Assembly: GCF_014644295.1 (NCBI RefSeq)
Contig: NZ_BMKK01000023.1
Span: 1 to 47,768 of the forward strand
Length of the DNA: 47,768 nucleotides
Direction: 5' to 3'
Source: Emticicia aquatilis
GTDB lineage: Bacteria > Bacteroidota > Bacteroidia > Cytophagales > Spirosomataceae
A program made the position numbers and the translations under genes. The notes beneath the pieces were generated by a model. It was not told the DNA's origin. It was given only the letters and a program-made list of their open reading frames with translations, and ran no database searches. Each line of letters begins with the position of its first letter. Within the stretch, counting starts at the first letter, position 1. Positions 35,801-42,850 of the stretch are shown here, piece after piece.

Positions 35801-38513
35801 CACTACGATTACCTTACCAAGTGGTTTCTCGGCTCCAAGTTCATTCTCATCGAATGGTTGGACGGGTACAACTAACGGACAAACCGTTACATTGACTCAT
35901 CCGAATACTACTGGTTTCGCACCAGCCAATATTCTGAACATTCAAGTGCCAGTCATTCCTGCAACAGTTTTGGTAGGGAATGTTCCATCGATGTTTGTCT
36001 TCAATATTGGCCAAGTACCAAACGAAATAGCAACGGTAGATAATGTATTCTACTTTATTTCGTCGAATCCAGTATTAGGCAATTCAGTACCTAACATTAC
36101 AGTAAACATCAATGCGATTATTCCATCGTTGACAGTTGGTCAGACCTCAAATCTGACAATCAACTACATCAATACTGGTACAATCATCCAAACGGGAACA
36201 TTGGTTACCAACATTGTATTGCCGAGTGGTGTTTCGGTACCTTCGTCGTTTACAAGTAATGGTTGGACATGTAACTTAATCGGACAGACTTTGAACTGTA
36301 CGAATCCGAATACGGGTGGTTTACAACCGAATTCAATATTGAATATCATCCTTCCAATGACGCCAAATGCTGGTACGGCCGGAACTACTCCAGGTCCAAT
36401 CAATATTTACATCAACGGAGGAACAGTTCCTTATATTTACACGTTTACATCGCCGATTGCGTCAGCACCAGCACCAAACATTACAGTGAATGTAGGAACT
36501 ATTCTGGCACCAATTGCTGCTGGACAAACCAACTATATTCCGGTATTCATCTCGAATGTAGGTTCGTTGAGTGCCACTGGCCAATTGACGATTAATGTTA
36601 CTTTACCAGCGGGTATATCAGCACCGACCTCGTTTAGCCAAGGTGGATGGACGTGTACGATGAGTGGTCAGACCATGACATGTACACACCCGAACACTAC
36701 AGGTTTAGCAGCAGGCGGAACGAATATTTTCTTGTTGCCGATTATTCCAAGTACTACTTTAATAGGTACAACACCTTCGATTACTATCAATGTTAATCAA
36801 GTAGTGGGTGAAATAATCACCAATAACAATACCTTTATTTATGTCATCAATCCAGCGATTGTAGGCTCATCGGCACCGGACTTGACCGTTCAAGTGTCGC
36901 AACCATCACCAGCCTTGACGGCCGGTCAGAGTTCGACAATCACGGTGACGGTTCAGAACATCGGTAGTGCAACGGCCAACGGACAATTAACGGCTTCGTT
37001 TACATTACCTGCCAACTTTAGTATTGCAACGTCGAGCTTCACGAGTGGAGCGTGGACGTGTAATGTAGCTGGGCAGGTAGTAACCTGTACAAACCCTAAT
37101 ACCAGTGGTTTGGTTTCGGGTGGAACAAGTGCCTTTACGGTTCAGCTTATGCCAAGCAATAGTGCCGTAGGTTCATTGTTGAATTTGGTGGTGAATGTCA
37201 ATACGATTGTAGGGGAGTTGAATGTTATCAATAACTTCTATACTTTGAATGTCAGTGTACCAGTGATTGTGAATCCGAATACGATTCCAAACCTTAATTT
37301 GGTATTGAGCTACAACCAATCGCTTACTTACTACCAAAATACGCCATTTACATTGAACTACTTGGCATATAATAGTAGCCTGTTGGCATCAACAACTGGC
37401 ACCATCACGGTAAGAGATACATTAAGATACGGCTTGAAATTCGTTTCAGGAACGGGTCTTGGCTGGACAATCAATAAAGTAGGGGTAGATGCCCAAGGCA
37501 ACGATATCATCGTGGCTACTTATAGTGGCGTATTGTCAAGCAATGCTTCTGCCTCTTATAGTTTGACGGTGAATCCGACGCTTACAGGAACGATTTATCA
37601 CCAAGCCTATATTTCGGGTGGTGGTATGACCCTAACCATCAAAGGTTCGGCACCGTGTATTGGTTGTTCGATTAGCCCAACTGGCCCAATCATCATCAAC
37701 CAACAGCTCAACTTCAATGTGGCGGTAAAAGCCATTTTACAAGGGCCTTACGTTGCTTCGGCGGGCATGATGCACGATAGTTTGAGGGTTAAAAACCTGA
37801 TTCCATTGTCGAATCCTTACAGTTTATTGGCGGGCTTTACCCAAGTAGGAAGTGGCACCGAGACAACTACATCGACTATTTTGTCGGTAGGTGGCACCAA
37901 CGCCATCGTTGACTGGGTATTGATTGAGTTGCGAAGTGCAGCTAATCCAAGTCTGATTGTGGCAACCAAAGCAGGTTTGATACAACGTGATGGCGATGTG
38001 GTAAGTCCAGCCGATGGAACTTCTCCACTACAATTCACGGGTATTCCAGTGGGTAGTTACTATGTGTCTATTCGTCACCGTAATCATTTGGGAGCCATGA
38101 GTGCCAATCCAGTGACTTTGGGAACAACCACGGCAACGGTAGATTTGACCAACTCGGCCCAACCAGCCTATAAGCTAACGGGTGTAACGTCGAGCAATTA
38201 CCCTCAGTTTGTATCGGGTAGTAAAGCGATGCTTTGGGCGGGTAATGCGGCATTCAACAACCAAGTTATCTTCCAAGGACCAAACAATGATGTTGATATG
38301 ATATTCTTCACCATCATCAGCGACCCATTGAATACGCAGGTTATATCGAACTTTATTTACAAAGGCTACAGTCAGTCAGATGTGAATATGGACGGTAAGA
38401 CTGTTTTCCAAGGGCCTGATAATGAAGTAGATATTATCTTCTTCAATGTATTGATGCACTCAGAGAACCCAGGTTTCTTGGCCAACTATATTATCTGGCA
38501 ACAGATACCTTAG
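29841..38513 (+). CDS. Protein C: giant surface protein with three cohesin-like domains, 16 CARDB/DUF11 modules and a dockerin-like C-terminus
   Basis: A 2890-aa exported protein; the signal peptide ends SFA/Q at about residue 22. Domain order: cohesin-like 1 (about 26-187), three CARDB/DUF11-like modules (199-565), cohesin-like 2 (569-727), three modules (732-1105), cohesin-like 3 (1110-1280), ten modules (1282-2620), and a C-terminal dockerin-like block (about 2625-2890) homologous to that of protein B. Each cohesin-like domain contains IGTAQVT, a D/F-Y-x-x-F-x-F-S/T-Q strand, FD-[IL]-x-[AN]-N/G-x-[ED], [LF]-F-[ST]-F-[KQ]-N and an ending N-x-GNQ-x-[ST]-I-x-G-x-G. Modules near residues 1540 and 2485 are closest to classical DUF11 and share a DTLR-x-GLKFV stretch. 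There is no T9SS sorting domain. The layout suggests an adaptor scaffold that binds several partners and is itself docked; this role is inferred. Confidence 0.9.
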   Translation: MKRKHILLYVQFLIALAFQSFAQTSTQPVQYKLTLESDGTYKVWMKSITAYTSTNARIGTAQVTLVVPTGTGQNQFTVSNLSGNNSMSWSTSAQTRLNNPSVSGTPTNSDYIVFGFTQPGNVLFDIAANQDILLFSFKNSNNCIGPVALWTSSDPLQVPNNENFNVGNQITIFGAGFGNKWNSNYGTSPVACNAPPTNPDLVVTITPPASLTQNSPAVFNVNVSNIGTGPSSGTTTVTTPIPAGMTYTGSAGTGWTCSQVSSDVVCTNPNSIPASGSSPFSITLTPTQTGTGSISSTVSGGGDATPSTSSPANYSVGVPLTPNLIVTVTPPATLTQNSPAVFNINVSNVGTAASSGTTTVTTPIPSGMTYTSASGTGWTCSLVSSDVVCTNPNSIAVAGNSPYSLTFTPTQTGTGSLSSTVSGGGDSTPSTSTPVNYTVNAPLAPDLVVSMTPPAIITQNTPAVFNVNVSNIGTAPSTGTTTVTTPIPAGLTYVSSSGTGWTCSQVSSNVVCTNPNSIAVAGSSPYSLTFTPTQTGTSSISSTVSGGGDVTPSTSTPVNYTVNATTPTCLVEYKITTEADGSYKVWMRPNTTFTGTAATIGTAQVTVVFPLPSGGVTPTITNLTSFNSMGWSTNTSQQVSQPNYFYAVFSFSQAASSTVFDLNAGVEIPLFTFKNTGTCYGPLNLWATTDAFQVPNALNFNVGNQISINGAGPGNKWCGNYGSAAACPAVASPNVTVSVTGPTSTTVGTPVTLNVNLTNTGTGPTTSQLTVTTPIPAGTTFTGSTGTGWTCTQVSSNVVCTNPNTLAANGGTSTLGLTFTPTQTGTINITPTVNGGGLTNPVTATPYPITVNPSAVNPILGLTLTAPSTGTQNVPYNYSATIANTGTGPTVGTTTFTLALPTGVNYVSVTGTGWTCVPQTTFVTCTNPNPIANGSSSSLSISVNPTITGTMSAFGYTTGGGANTSFSSLVNTVISPVNIGQPNIVVSSVSNPATATTNVPFTQSVVIGNIGTVPATGPLTYTTTFPTGVNFSSVNSGWTCTQTGQALTCTNPISLSNGASVPLDIQYVATQPLVFTPTGVLSGNGISGGNANVAGTPITITNSGSQPCTAGDCGIGVRYGVKLGADGKTYTVYMKSANTFTGGAARIGTAQVTLKVPHGTGGNRFLPSNISSFTATGSMNWTTNTSSRVDAPSIDPNNDYIFFGFSQASSPALFDIVANVEYPLFSFQNLNTCSGTVGLWETTDPFQAGFQSLNPGNQMTILGNGTANAWKCNYTCALPCTLPADLTVSAAQPVPGLSVGQTSSINVTVTNLSNTTSGQITLTVTLPTGVSTPSNSFSVSGWSCTTVGQTVTCTHPNTSGLTQNSSISVGIPVVPASTVAGQILTFNFVVALAGTESSTSNNTATLITAAAVTAPNLSINMPAFTLYAGQASNVVVNVVNSGSVNATGALTSTITLPGGATAPATFSSGAWSCTTLGQVITCTNPNSSGLAPSASSTITIPVTTPANATNGQIVTIVANVTAISGESNLNDNSTTGTGQLISEPNLKLVKTATPLALQGTPFDFTFTVSNVGGSNSSGTITVKDTLRNGLKFVTSSSSNWTCAKLGVDAQNNDIVQCTTTATHLANGGNFSMFTVRVNPTLAVTASNIAYISGGGASSTVAKPSAPCNTCANGITGVFVQPSPDATVTISQPSPVLIAGQASTIVITVNNIGGTAITTALTTSIVLPVGITMPTTFTSGSWTCTTSGQTVTCTNPNTSGIPVGGNILLNLIVTPQTILVGTTPTITVNVLPFSGESNTTNNSATLVIISPVGAPLVPDLTISLNQPQSNLVVGQNSTMNVVVSNLGLGAATGQLTVTMSIPNGVTASSGTSNGWTLTVNGGILTANHPNTTGLASGGTTNFAVTLTPSSTIINTQPTFVGIVSTVANESNAFNNTAVLSTSMSVTTTGVPNLTIYAVLNNNFVAGQISTFNVYVVNTGVVSATGTLTTTITLPSGFSAPSSFSSNGWTGTTNGQTVTLTHPNTTGFAPANILNIQVPVIPATVLVGNVPSMFVFNIGQVPNEIATVDNVFYFISSNPVLGNSVPNITVNINAIIPSLTVGQTSNLTINYINTGTIIQTGTLVTNIVLPSGVSVPSSFTSNGWTCNLIGQTLNCTNPNTGGLQPNSILNIILPMTPNAGTAGTTPGPINIYINGGTVPYIYTFTSPIASAPAPNITVNVGTILAPIAAGQTNYIPVFISNVGSLSATGQLTINVTLPAGISAPTSFSQGGWTCTMSGQTMTCTHPNTTGLAAGGTNIFLLPIIPSTTLIGTTPSITINVNQVVGEIITNNNTFIYVINPAIVGSSAPDLTVQVSQPSPALTAGQSSTITVTVQNIGSATANGQLTASFTLPANFSIATSSFTSGAWTCNVAGQVVTCTNPNTSGLVSGGTSAFTVQLMPSNSAVGSLLNLVVNVNTIVGELNVINNFYTLNVSVPVIVNPNTIPNLNLVLSYNQSLTYYQNTPFTLNYLAYNSSLLASTTGTITVRDTLRYGLKFVSGTGLGWTINKVGVDAQGNDIIVATYSGVLSSNASASYSLTVNPTLTGTIYHQAYISGGGMTLTIKGSAPCIGCSISPTGPIIINQQLNFNVAVKAILQGPYVASAGMMHDSLRVKNLIPLSNPYSLLAGFTQVGSGTETTTSTILSVGGTNAIVDWVLIELRSAANPSLIVATKAGLIQRDGDVVSPADGTSPLQFTGIPVGSYYVSIRHRNHLGAMSANPVTLGTTTATVDLTNSAQPAYKLTGVTSSNYPQFVSGSKAMLWAGNAAFNNQVIFQGPNNDVDMIFFTIISDPLNTQVISNFIYKGYSQSDVNMDGKTVFQGPDNEVDIIFFNVLMHSENPGFLANYIIWQQIP
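30436..37700 (+). repeat. Sixteen CARDB/DUF11-like modules of protein C in groups of 3, 3 and 10
   Basis: Module starts lie near 30436, 30811, 31177, then 32035, 32410, 32788, then 33685, 34081, 34467, 34885, 35287, 35688, 36086, 36473, 36875 and 37288. Cohesin-like domains interrupt the series at about 31546-32020 and 33170-33680. Thirteen modules keep the Cys pair of the W-x-C ... C-x-N/H-P-N motif; the modules near 35287, 35688 and 37288 lack both cysteines. Confidence 0.8.
37710..38513 (+). other. C-terminal dockerin-like block of protein C
   Basis: Homologous over its full length to the C-terminal block of protein B: QRDGDVVS, SIRHRNHLGAM, then WAGNAAFNNQVIFQGPNNDV and VNMDGKTVFQGPDNEV, each followed by D-[MI]-IFF, and an identical end IIWQQ-x-P. 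The first repeat has N at calcium-loop positions 1 and 5. The second has D-V-N-M-D-G, the classical dockerin start. Confidence 0.6.
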
Positions 38514-38584
38514 TTGTTGATTAGTTACTGTCGGACCGCCGATGCGGTTGATTAGTATAACAAACAATTTAATAAAGAATACTC

Positions 38585-38625
38585 TACTACTTCTGCCTCC
38601 CCGATGGGGAGGGCAGGGGTAGGGC
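38585..38625. repeat. GC-rich intergenic hairpin element
   Basis: CCTCCCC (38596-38602) and GGGGAGG (38606-38612) form a perfect stem with a GAT loop, flanked by GGCAGGGGTAGGG. It is far more GC-rich than its surroundings. From memory, similar GGGGAGGGCAGGGGTAGGG elements recur between genes in Cytophagales; I could not check this. It may end transcription after protein C. Confidence 0.5.
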
Positions 38626-38671
38626 TAAAAAAATAACATTAAACTCGTGGCGACGAACCGCAAATAATACA

Positions 38672-39508
38672 ATGAAAAAACTATCAAAATTGGCATTAGT
38701 TGCTTTATTGGCAGGAGCAGCGATAAACGCTCAAGCTCAGGTTAAGTTTAAAATTACTCGCAAAGACGACCTAAAGACGTATGTGGTGAGTATGTTGCCA
38801 GAACAAACCTTGAAAGGAGCAAAAAATACTATTGGAACGGCCCAAGTGACGCTTCGAGTGAAGTCGGATAAAGCATTTATCTTGAATAACTTGAAGTCGG
38901 CAAACCAAGAGGCCGAGTGGCAAACGGGAGCTGCCATGAAGTCACCCGATGGAGCGGGGGATTACGATTATGTATCAATCAACTTGAAAAACGTTGGGAC
39001 GAAAGCCTTCACATTTACCGAAGGTCAAGAAGTGGAGTTGTTTTCTTTTCAAAATGCAGGAGAGCAGCTCGATGCCAATGTAGAGTTGATAGATAATAGT
39101 AATGATGAACTAATCAAAACTCACGGAGCGGAGTTCAACGTAAAAAATCATATCAGTGTTTTAGGTTTTGGACACAGAAATGCTTATTCGGGCAATGCCG
39201 GTTCGTTGATGAATCCTGAGGAAGTAGCCAAGAAACTTCGTATTCAGAAGGTATTCCCTAACCCAGCGGTTGATAGAACGACAGTAGTTTATGAAAACCT
39301 GTTGGACGAAACGGCCGGGGATTTATTCTTAACAATCATAGATTCGAGAAGTTCACGAGAACTTGTACGCAAGAAAGTAAAAATGGGAGCAGGAGAGTTT
39401 AGCATTGATTTATCTCTCGAAGATTTGACCGAAGGCAGTTATTTGGTTCATATCGAAAAAGATGGTTTACGCATCGGTTCGGCTCAAAAGCTGATGGTCG
39501 TGAAATAA
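38672..39508 (+). CDS. Protein D: short cohesin-like surface protein with T9SS type A sorting domain
   Basis: A 278-aa exported protein. The signal peptide ends INAQAQ near residue 23. Residues about 24-175 form one copy of the domain found three times in protein C and once in protein E: IGTAQVTLRV, DYDYVSINLKN, EGQEVELFSFQNAG and FNVKNHISVLGFG. The last 85 or so residues (from KVFPNPAVDRT to LMVVK) are a T9SS type A sorting domain, which normally leads to attachment to lipopolysaccharide on the outer surface. It has the make-up of a minimal anchor, one cohesin-like domain plus one sorting signal, next to two giant proteins with dockerin-like ends. It could equally be an independent small surface protein that shares an adhesive domain with its neighbours. 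Confidence 0.9.
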   Translation: MKKLSKLALVALLAGAAINAQAQVKFKITRKDDLKTYVVSMLPEQTLKGAKNTIGTAQVTLRVKSDKAFILNNLKSANQEAEWQTGAAMKSPDGAGDYDYVSINLKNVGTKAFTFTEGQEVELFSFQNAGEQLDANVELIDNSNDELIKTHGAEFNVKNHISVLGFGHRNAYSGNAGSLMNPEEVAKKLRIQKVFPNPAVDRTTVVYENLLDETAGDLFLTIIDSRSSRELVRKKVKMGAGEFSIDLSLEDLTEGSYLVHIEKDGLRIGSAQKLMVVK

Positions 39509-39541
39509 GATGCATACGTAACCAAACAAAAAGTAGGAGAT

Positions 39542-39577
39542 AGAGGTGCTCGTGAATAAAATTTCATGAACACCTCT
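39542..39577 (+). terminator. Terminator after protein D
   Basis: AGAGGTGCTCGTGA and TCATGAACACCTCT form a 14-position stem with one mismatch and one G-T pair around an eight-base loop, followed by TCTTGTTTT. Confidence 0.7.
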
Positions 39578-39721
39578 TCTTGTTTTGGTGAGGTTTTTGC
39601 TATAAAAACATTAATAATACCTTGATTATCAATAGTCTTGGTCTATAATGCTTTTCCTAATAAAAATGTGAATGAATGATACCACCGAATCATTTTTTCA
39701 TAAAAAACACTTGTTTGTGCC

Positions 39722-41263
39722 ATGAGATTTTTGCGTTTTTTTTGGATGATTGCTGCTTTGGCATGCTTGCCTAAAATAGCATTTTCGCAAATAACCATAA
39801 AAACGACCTTAGAACCCGATGGCGTGACCTATAAAGTTTCGATGGTTTCGGATAGAAGTTTTACGGGTAGTGGTTCGTACATTGGTTCTTCACAGATTAC
39901 ACTCGTAGTGCCACACGGAAGTGGCAATAATTATTTTCAACTATCAAATATTAGTTCGCCAATTTCGAATATGAAATGGCTTTTTTCGGGTAGAGCCGAT
40001 GCTCCCGCCGAAAACCCTGATTACGACTATTTGTTTTTTAGTTTCAATAATTCGGTTTCGCCTCCAGTGAAATTCGATATTATCGCAAATCAAGAAATAG
40101 TTCTTTTTACATTCAAACGCACAAGCCAATGTGCAGGCCGAGTTTACAACTTCAATAATCAGAATGACCCATTTTTATTTCCTAATTCGCTGGGTATAAA
40201 CCCTGGTAATAGTATATCAGTGTTTGGAGCGGGTGGAAACGCTTATGGAGGGAATCAAGTACCACAAACATTAGTGAATCTGAGTGTCGATGATATTAAC
40301 CCATGTGCTGGCAATGAGGTAGTTTTTACGGCCGCTCCTACCATTAGTGGTAATTATTATTATCAATGGTATGTCGATGATAAACCACAAGGTTCGCCAA
40401 GTAGTAGTCCAGTTTTTAAGTATTCTCCGCCAAAACAAAACACAGATTCTCAGCCCAATGTTACAGTTAAGTTATTGGAGTCTGTAACAAACCCTTGTGA
40501 TGCGTACAGTGCCAGAAAGGCTTTGAAAATCAATGTGAAAGGCATACCCGATAATAAGATTGCTTTTGCAGGAAGTGATTGTATGCTTTTACCAACAACT
40601 ATTTCAGTCAAAAGCGATGTATCTGCTCAATATCAATGGCAAGAAAACGGAAATGATTTATTGAACGAAACAAAAAATACGCTTGAAGTAAAGAAAAGTG
40701 GTAATTATACAGTAAAAATCACAAAAAATGGGTGCGTGATTACATCAAGTGTCCAAAAAATAGCTGGAGTTGGCGATGCAGATAAAATAAGTCTTAGTGC
40801 GGGCAGTGACACAACCATTTTGGCTGGTGAAGCAGTAAAACTCAAGGCCAATAGTACTAATGCTCTCTATTTTAGTTGGACTCCCGCTAACGATTTATCC
40901 GATGCCACGATTCAACAGCCAATCGCACGGCCTTTAGAAACGACCAAATATACCCTCACAGCTAATAACGATTCGGGTTGTCCTTCAACAGCAAGCGTAA
41001 CGATTAATGTGTTGCCTGCTATTTATATTCCTAATGCTTTTTCACCCGATAATGATGGATTAAACGATACTTGGAAACTCGAAAACCTAAGTTTTTATAC
41101 AGATGCTACAGTAGAAGTTTTCAATCGTTGGGGTAATACTATTTTCTACTCAAAAGGTTATTCAACTGCTTGGGACGCCTCGGGAATTGATGCTGCCTCT
41201 TATTCGTATGTTATCAAAACCAAGTTTAAGACTTATCGTGGAATCGTGACTGTGCTTAGGTAA
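39722..41263 (+). CDS. Protein E: cohesin-like, PKD/Ig-like surface protein with T9SS type B (gliding-associated) C-terminal domain
   Basis: A 513-aa exported protein; the signal peptide ends AFS/Q near residue 22. Residues about 24-180 are the cohesin-like domain shared with proteins C and D (IGSSQITLVVPHGSGNN, DYLFFSFNN, FDIIANQEIVLFTFKR, NPGNSISVFGAGG). Three Ig/PKD-like segments follow (about 182-275, 278-345 and 350-430), each with a Q/S-W strand such as YYQWYVD or FSWTPAN. The last 85 residues, starting IYIPNAFSPDNDGLNDTW and containing EVFNRWGNTIFYS, are the gliding-motility-associated C-terminal domain (type B T9SS signal). Such signals usually go with secretion by type IX export and, for gliding adhesins, with cell-surface association. 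It is separated from protein D by a terminator, so it is probably transcribed on its own. Confidence 0.92.
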   Translation: MRFLRFFWMIAALACLPKIAFSQITIKTTLEPDGVTYKVSMVSDRSFTGSGSYIGSSQITLVVPHGSGNNYFQLSNISSPISNMKWLFSGRADAPAENPDYDYLFFSFNNSVSPPVKFDIIANQEIVLFTFKRTSQCAGRVYNFNNQNDPFLFPNSLGINPGNSISVFGAGGNAYGGNQVPQTLVNLSVDDINPCAGNEVVFTAAPTISGNYYYQWYVDDKPQGSPSSSPVFKYSPPKQNTDSQPNVTVKLLESVTNPCDAYSARKALKINVKGIPDNKIAFAGSDCMLLPTTISVKSDVSAQYQWQENGNDLLNETKNTLEVKKSGNYTVKITKNGCVITSSVQKIAGVGDADKISLSAGSDTTILAGEAVKLKANSTNALYFSWTPANDLSDATIQQPIARPLETTKYTLTANNDSGCPSTASVTINVLPAIYIPNAFSPDNDGLNDTWKLENLSFYTDATVEVFNRWGNTIFYSKGYSTAWDASGIDAASYSYVIKTKFKTYRGIVTVLR

Positions 41264-41271
41264 ACAAAAAA

Positions 41272-41293
41272 GAAGCTGCCTTTGGGCAGCTTC
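41272..41293. terminator. Bidirectional terminator between protein E and the S41 peptidase
   Basis: GAAGCTGCC and GGCAGCTTC form a perfect nine-pair stem with a TTTG loop between convergent genes. There is an A-tract on the left for the minus strand, and a pyrimidine-rich ATCTCTTT on the right for the plus strand. Confidence 0.8.
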
Positions 41294-41307
41294 AATCTCT
41301 TTAACTC

Positions 41308-42762
41308 TTATTTTGACTTAGGCAAAGTTGCAAACATATCCTTCCGATTATCGGCAGGGTTATCAGATATGTTTTCTTCAAGTATTGCCGCTTTATCAAT
41401 TGTTCGATACGAACGATTGGTAGATGCTGACGCTTCGGCCGGAATAACCACACCTGTAATTACTTCTAAAGCCTTCTTCAATAATGTTTCGCTTTCATCG
41501 CCCCAAGGCTTGAACGGATATACATTATCAGATACCGTATAGTTAGGCGTAAAGCCTGTTTTTGTGCCATAAGCCGATTCTCCTTTTGAATTTACAGTAC
41601 GCAACACAATTGGTTGCATACCCCAAGCCCAACGAGCAGGGGTTTGGTCGTCTTTGATGGTTATAGAACCTACATTTTTACCGTAAGTGTTTTGTCCAAC
41701 AATCACCACATCCATGTATGGGCGTAAACTGTTGATAACCAGCTCACTGGCTGAGGCTGTGCCGTTTGAAGTAAGCACTACTAAGCGGTCGAGATTGAGG
41801 TTATTAGTTTGAACCGTAAACTTCGTTGGATTTGAAACCGTTGGATACTTAGCTTTCACATTTGCATTCCATTCATCTTGGTGAATTACATTATTAGCAC
41901 TCGGATTCTTTACAATCAATGATGAAAGCAAATCGGCCGATGAAATCAAACCACCGCCATTGAGTCTCAAATCAAGCACTAATTCGTTTACACCTTTGGT
42001 TTTAAACTCAGCAAAAACTTGTTTAAGTTTATCGTCATAAGCACCCAAAAACTGCGTGTAGAGCAAATAACCGATTTTTTTATTGCCTTTTTCGATTACT
42101 TTCCAATACTGCACTGGGTCGTTTTGTACAACCGCTTTGGTTGCTGTAACCGTTTTTCCCGATAAAACATAAGTACCGTTTTTGTATTCAGCAAGACCAA
42201 AAGTAGCTGTTTCGTTACTACTAATCAATGTTGCGTAATTTGTGCCGTTTATTTGTGTACCATTTACGGTCAAAACAATATCGCCACGTTTCAGACCTGC
42301 TTTGTCGGCTGGACTGTTAGTAATAACATTAGAAATAAAAAATACTACGTTAGTCTGAGTATTATCAAGATAAACTGCTGTGCGAGAAAAACCAAATGAG
42401 GTACTTACACCACTCAATGAGTTTGTTAGGTCGGTGATGTTTTCACGAATCCACGAAAAACGGTCGGTGTTAGGATAATCATACAAAAGAGAATAAAAAT
42501 AATACTTCTTAATATCATCTTCACCGTCTTTACCTGTTACAAGTGTTAGGTCAGTTTTATCTTTAGCGGGTAATTTATCTGACCATAAATACCATTCTTT
42601 GAGCTGGTCATAAACCCAACTATTAGCAGCTGCATTGGGGCTGGTAGTTGTGTTAGTTGTTGTACCTGTCGTTGTAGTGGTAGGTTCTAATGTATCTTTT
42701 TTACAAGAAATAGCCCCAATAACCAAAATTGACAATAAAAACTTACTTAATTTGGCCTTCAT
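41308..42762 (-). CDS. S41-family peptidase lipoprotein (C-terminal-processing-protease type)
   Basis: A 484-aa secreted serine peptidase. The signal peptide ends in the lipobox GAISC (Cys20), so it is a lipoprotein, followed by a Thr-rich linker (about 28-45). A short N-terminal helical domain with WVYDQLKEWYLW is typical of Bacteroidota S41 proteins. A PDZ domain lies near 110-205 (NSPADKAGLKRGDIVLTVNG). The S41 catalytic domain covers about 215-420: LDLRLNGGG, then TASASE with serines at 337 and 339 holding the nucleophile, and YGKNVGS with the likely catalytic lysine. It probably cleaves envelope or outer-surface proteins. It stands alone: convergent with protein E, and followed upstream by the bestrophin gene on the same strand. 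Confidence 0.92.
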   Translation of the reverse strand: MKAKLSKFLLSILVIGAISCKKDTLEPTTTTTGTTTNTTTSPNAAANSWVYDQLKEWYLWSDKLPAKDKTDLTLVTGKDGEDDIKKYYFYSLLYDYPNTDRFSWIRENITDLTNSLSGVSTSFGFSRTAVYLDNTQTNVVFFISNVITNSPADKAGLKRGDIVLTVNGTQINGTNYATLISSNETATFGLAEYKNGTYVLSGKTVTATKAVVQNDPVQYWKVIEKGNKKIGYLLYTQFLGAYDDKLKQVFAEFKTKGVNELVLDLRLNGGGLISSADLLSSLIVKNPSANNVIHQDEWNANVKAKYPTVSNPTKFTVQTNNLNLDRLVVLTSNGTASASELVINSLRPYMDVVIVGQNTYGKNVGSITIKDDQTPARWAWGMQPIVLRTVNSKGESAYGTKTGFTPNYTVSDNVYPFKPWGDESETLLKKALEVITGVVIPAEASASTNRSYRTIDKAAILEENISDNPADNRKDMFATLPKSK

Positions 42763-42850
42763 GATTTTAATATTTGTTGATTATAATGACGTAAGTTATA
42801 AACGATAGGTTGCGATAAATGTTTTTGTTATTGATAAAATGAATGAATTT

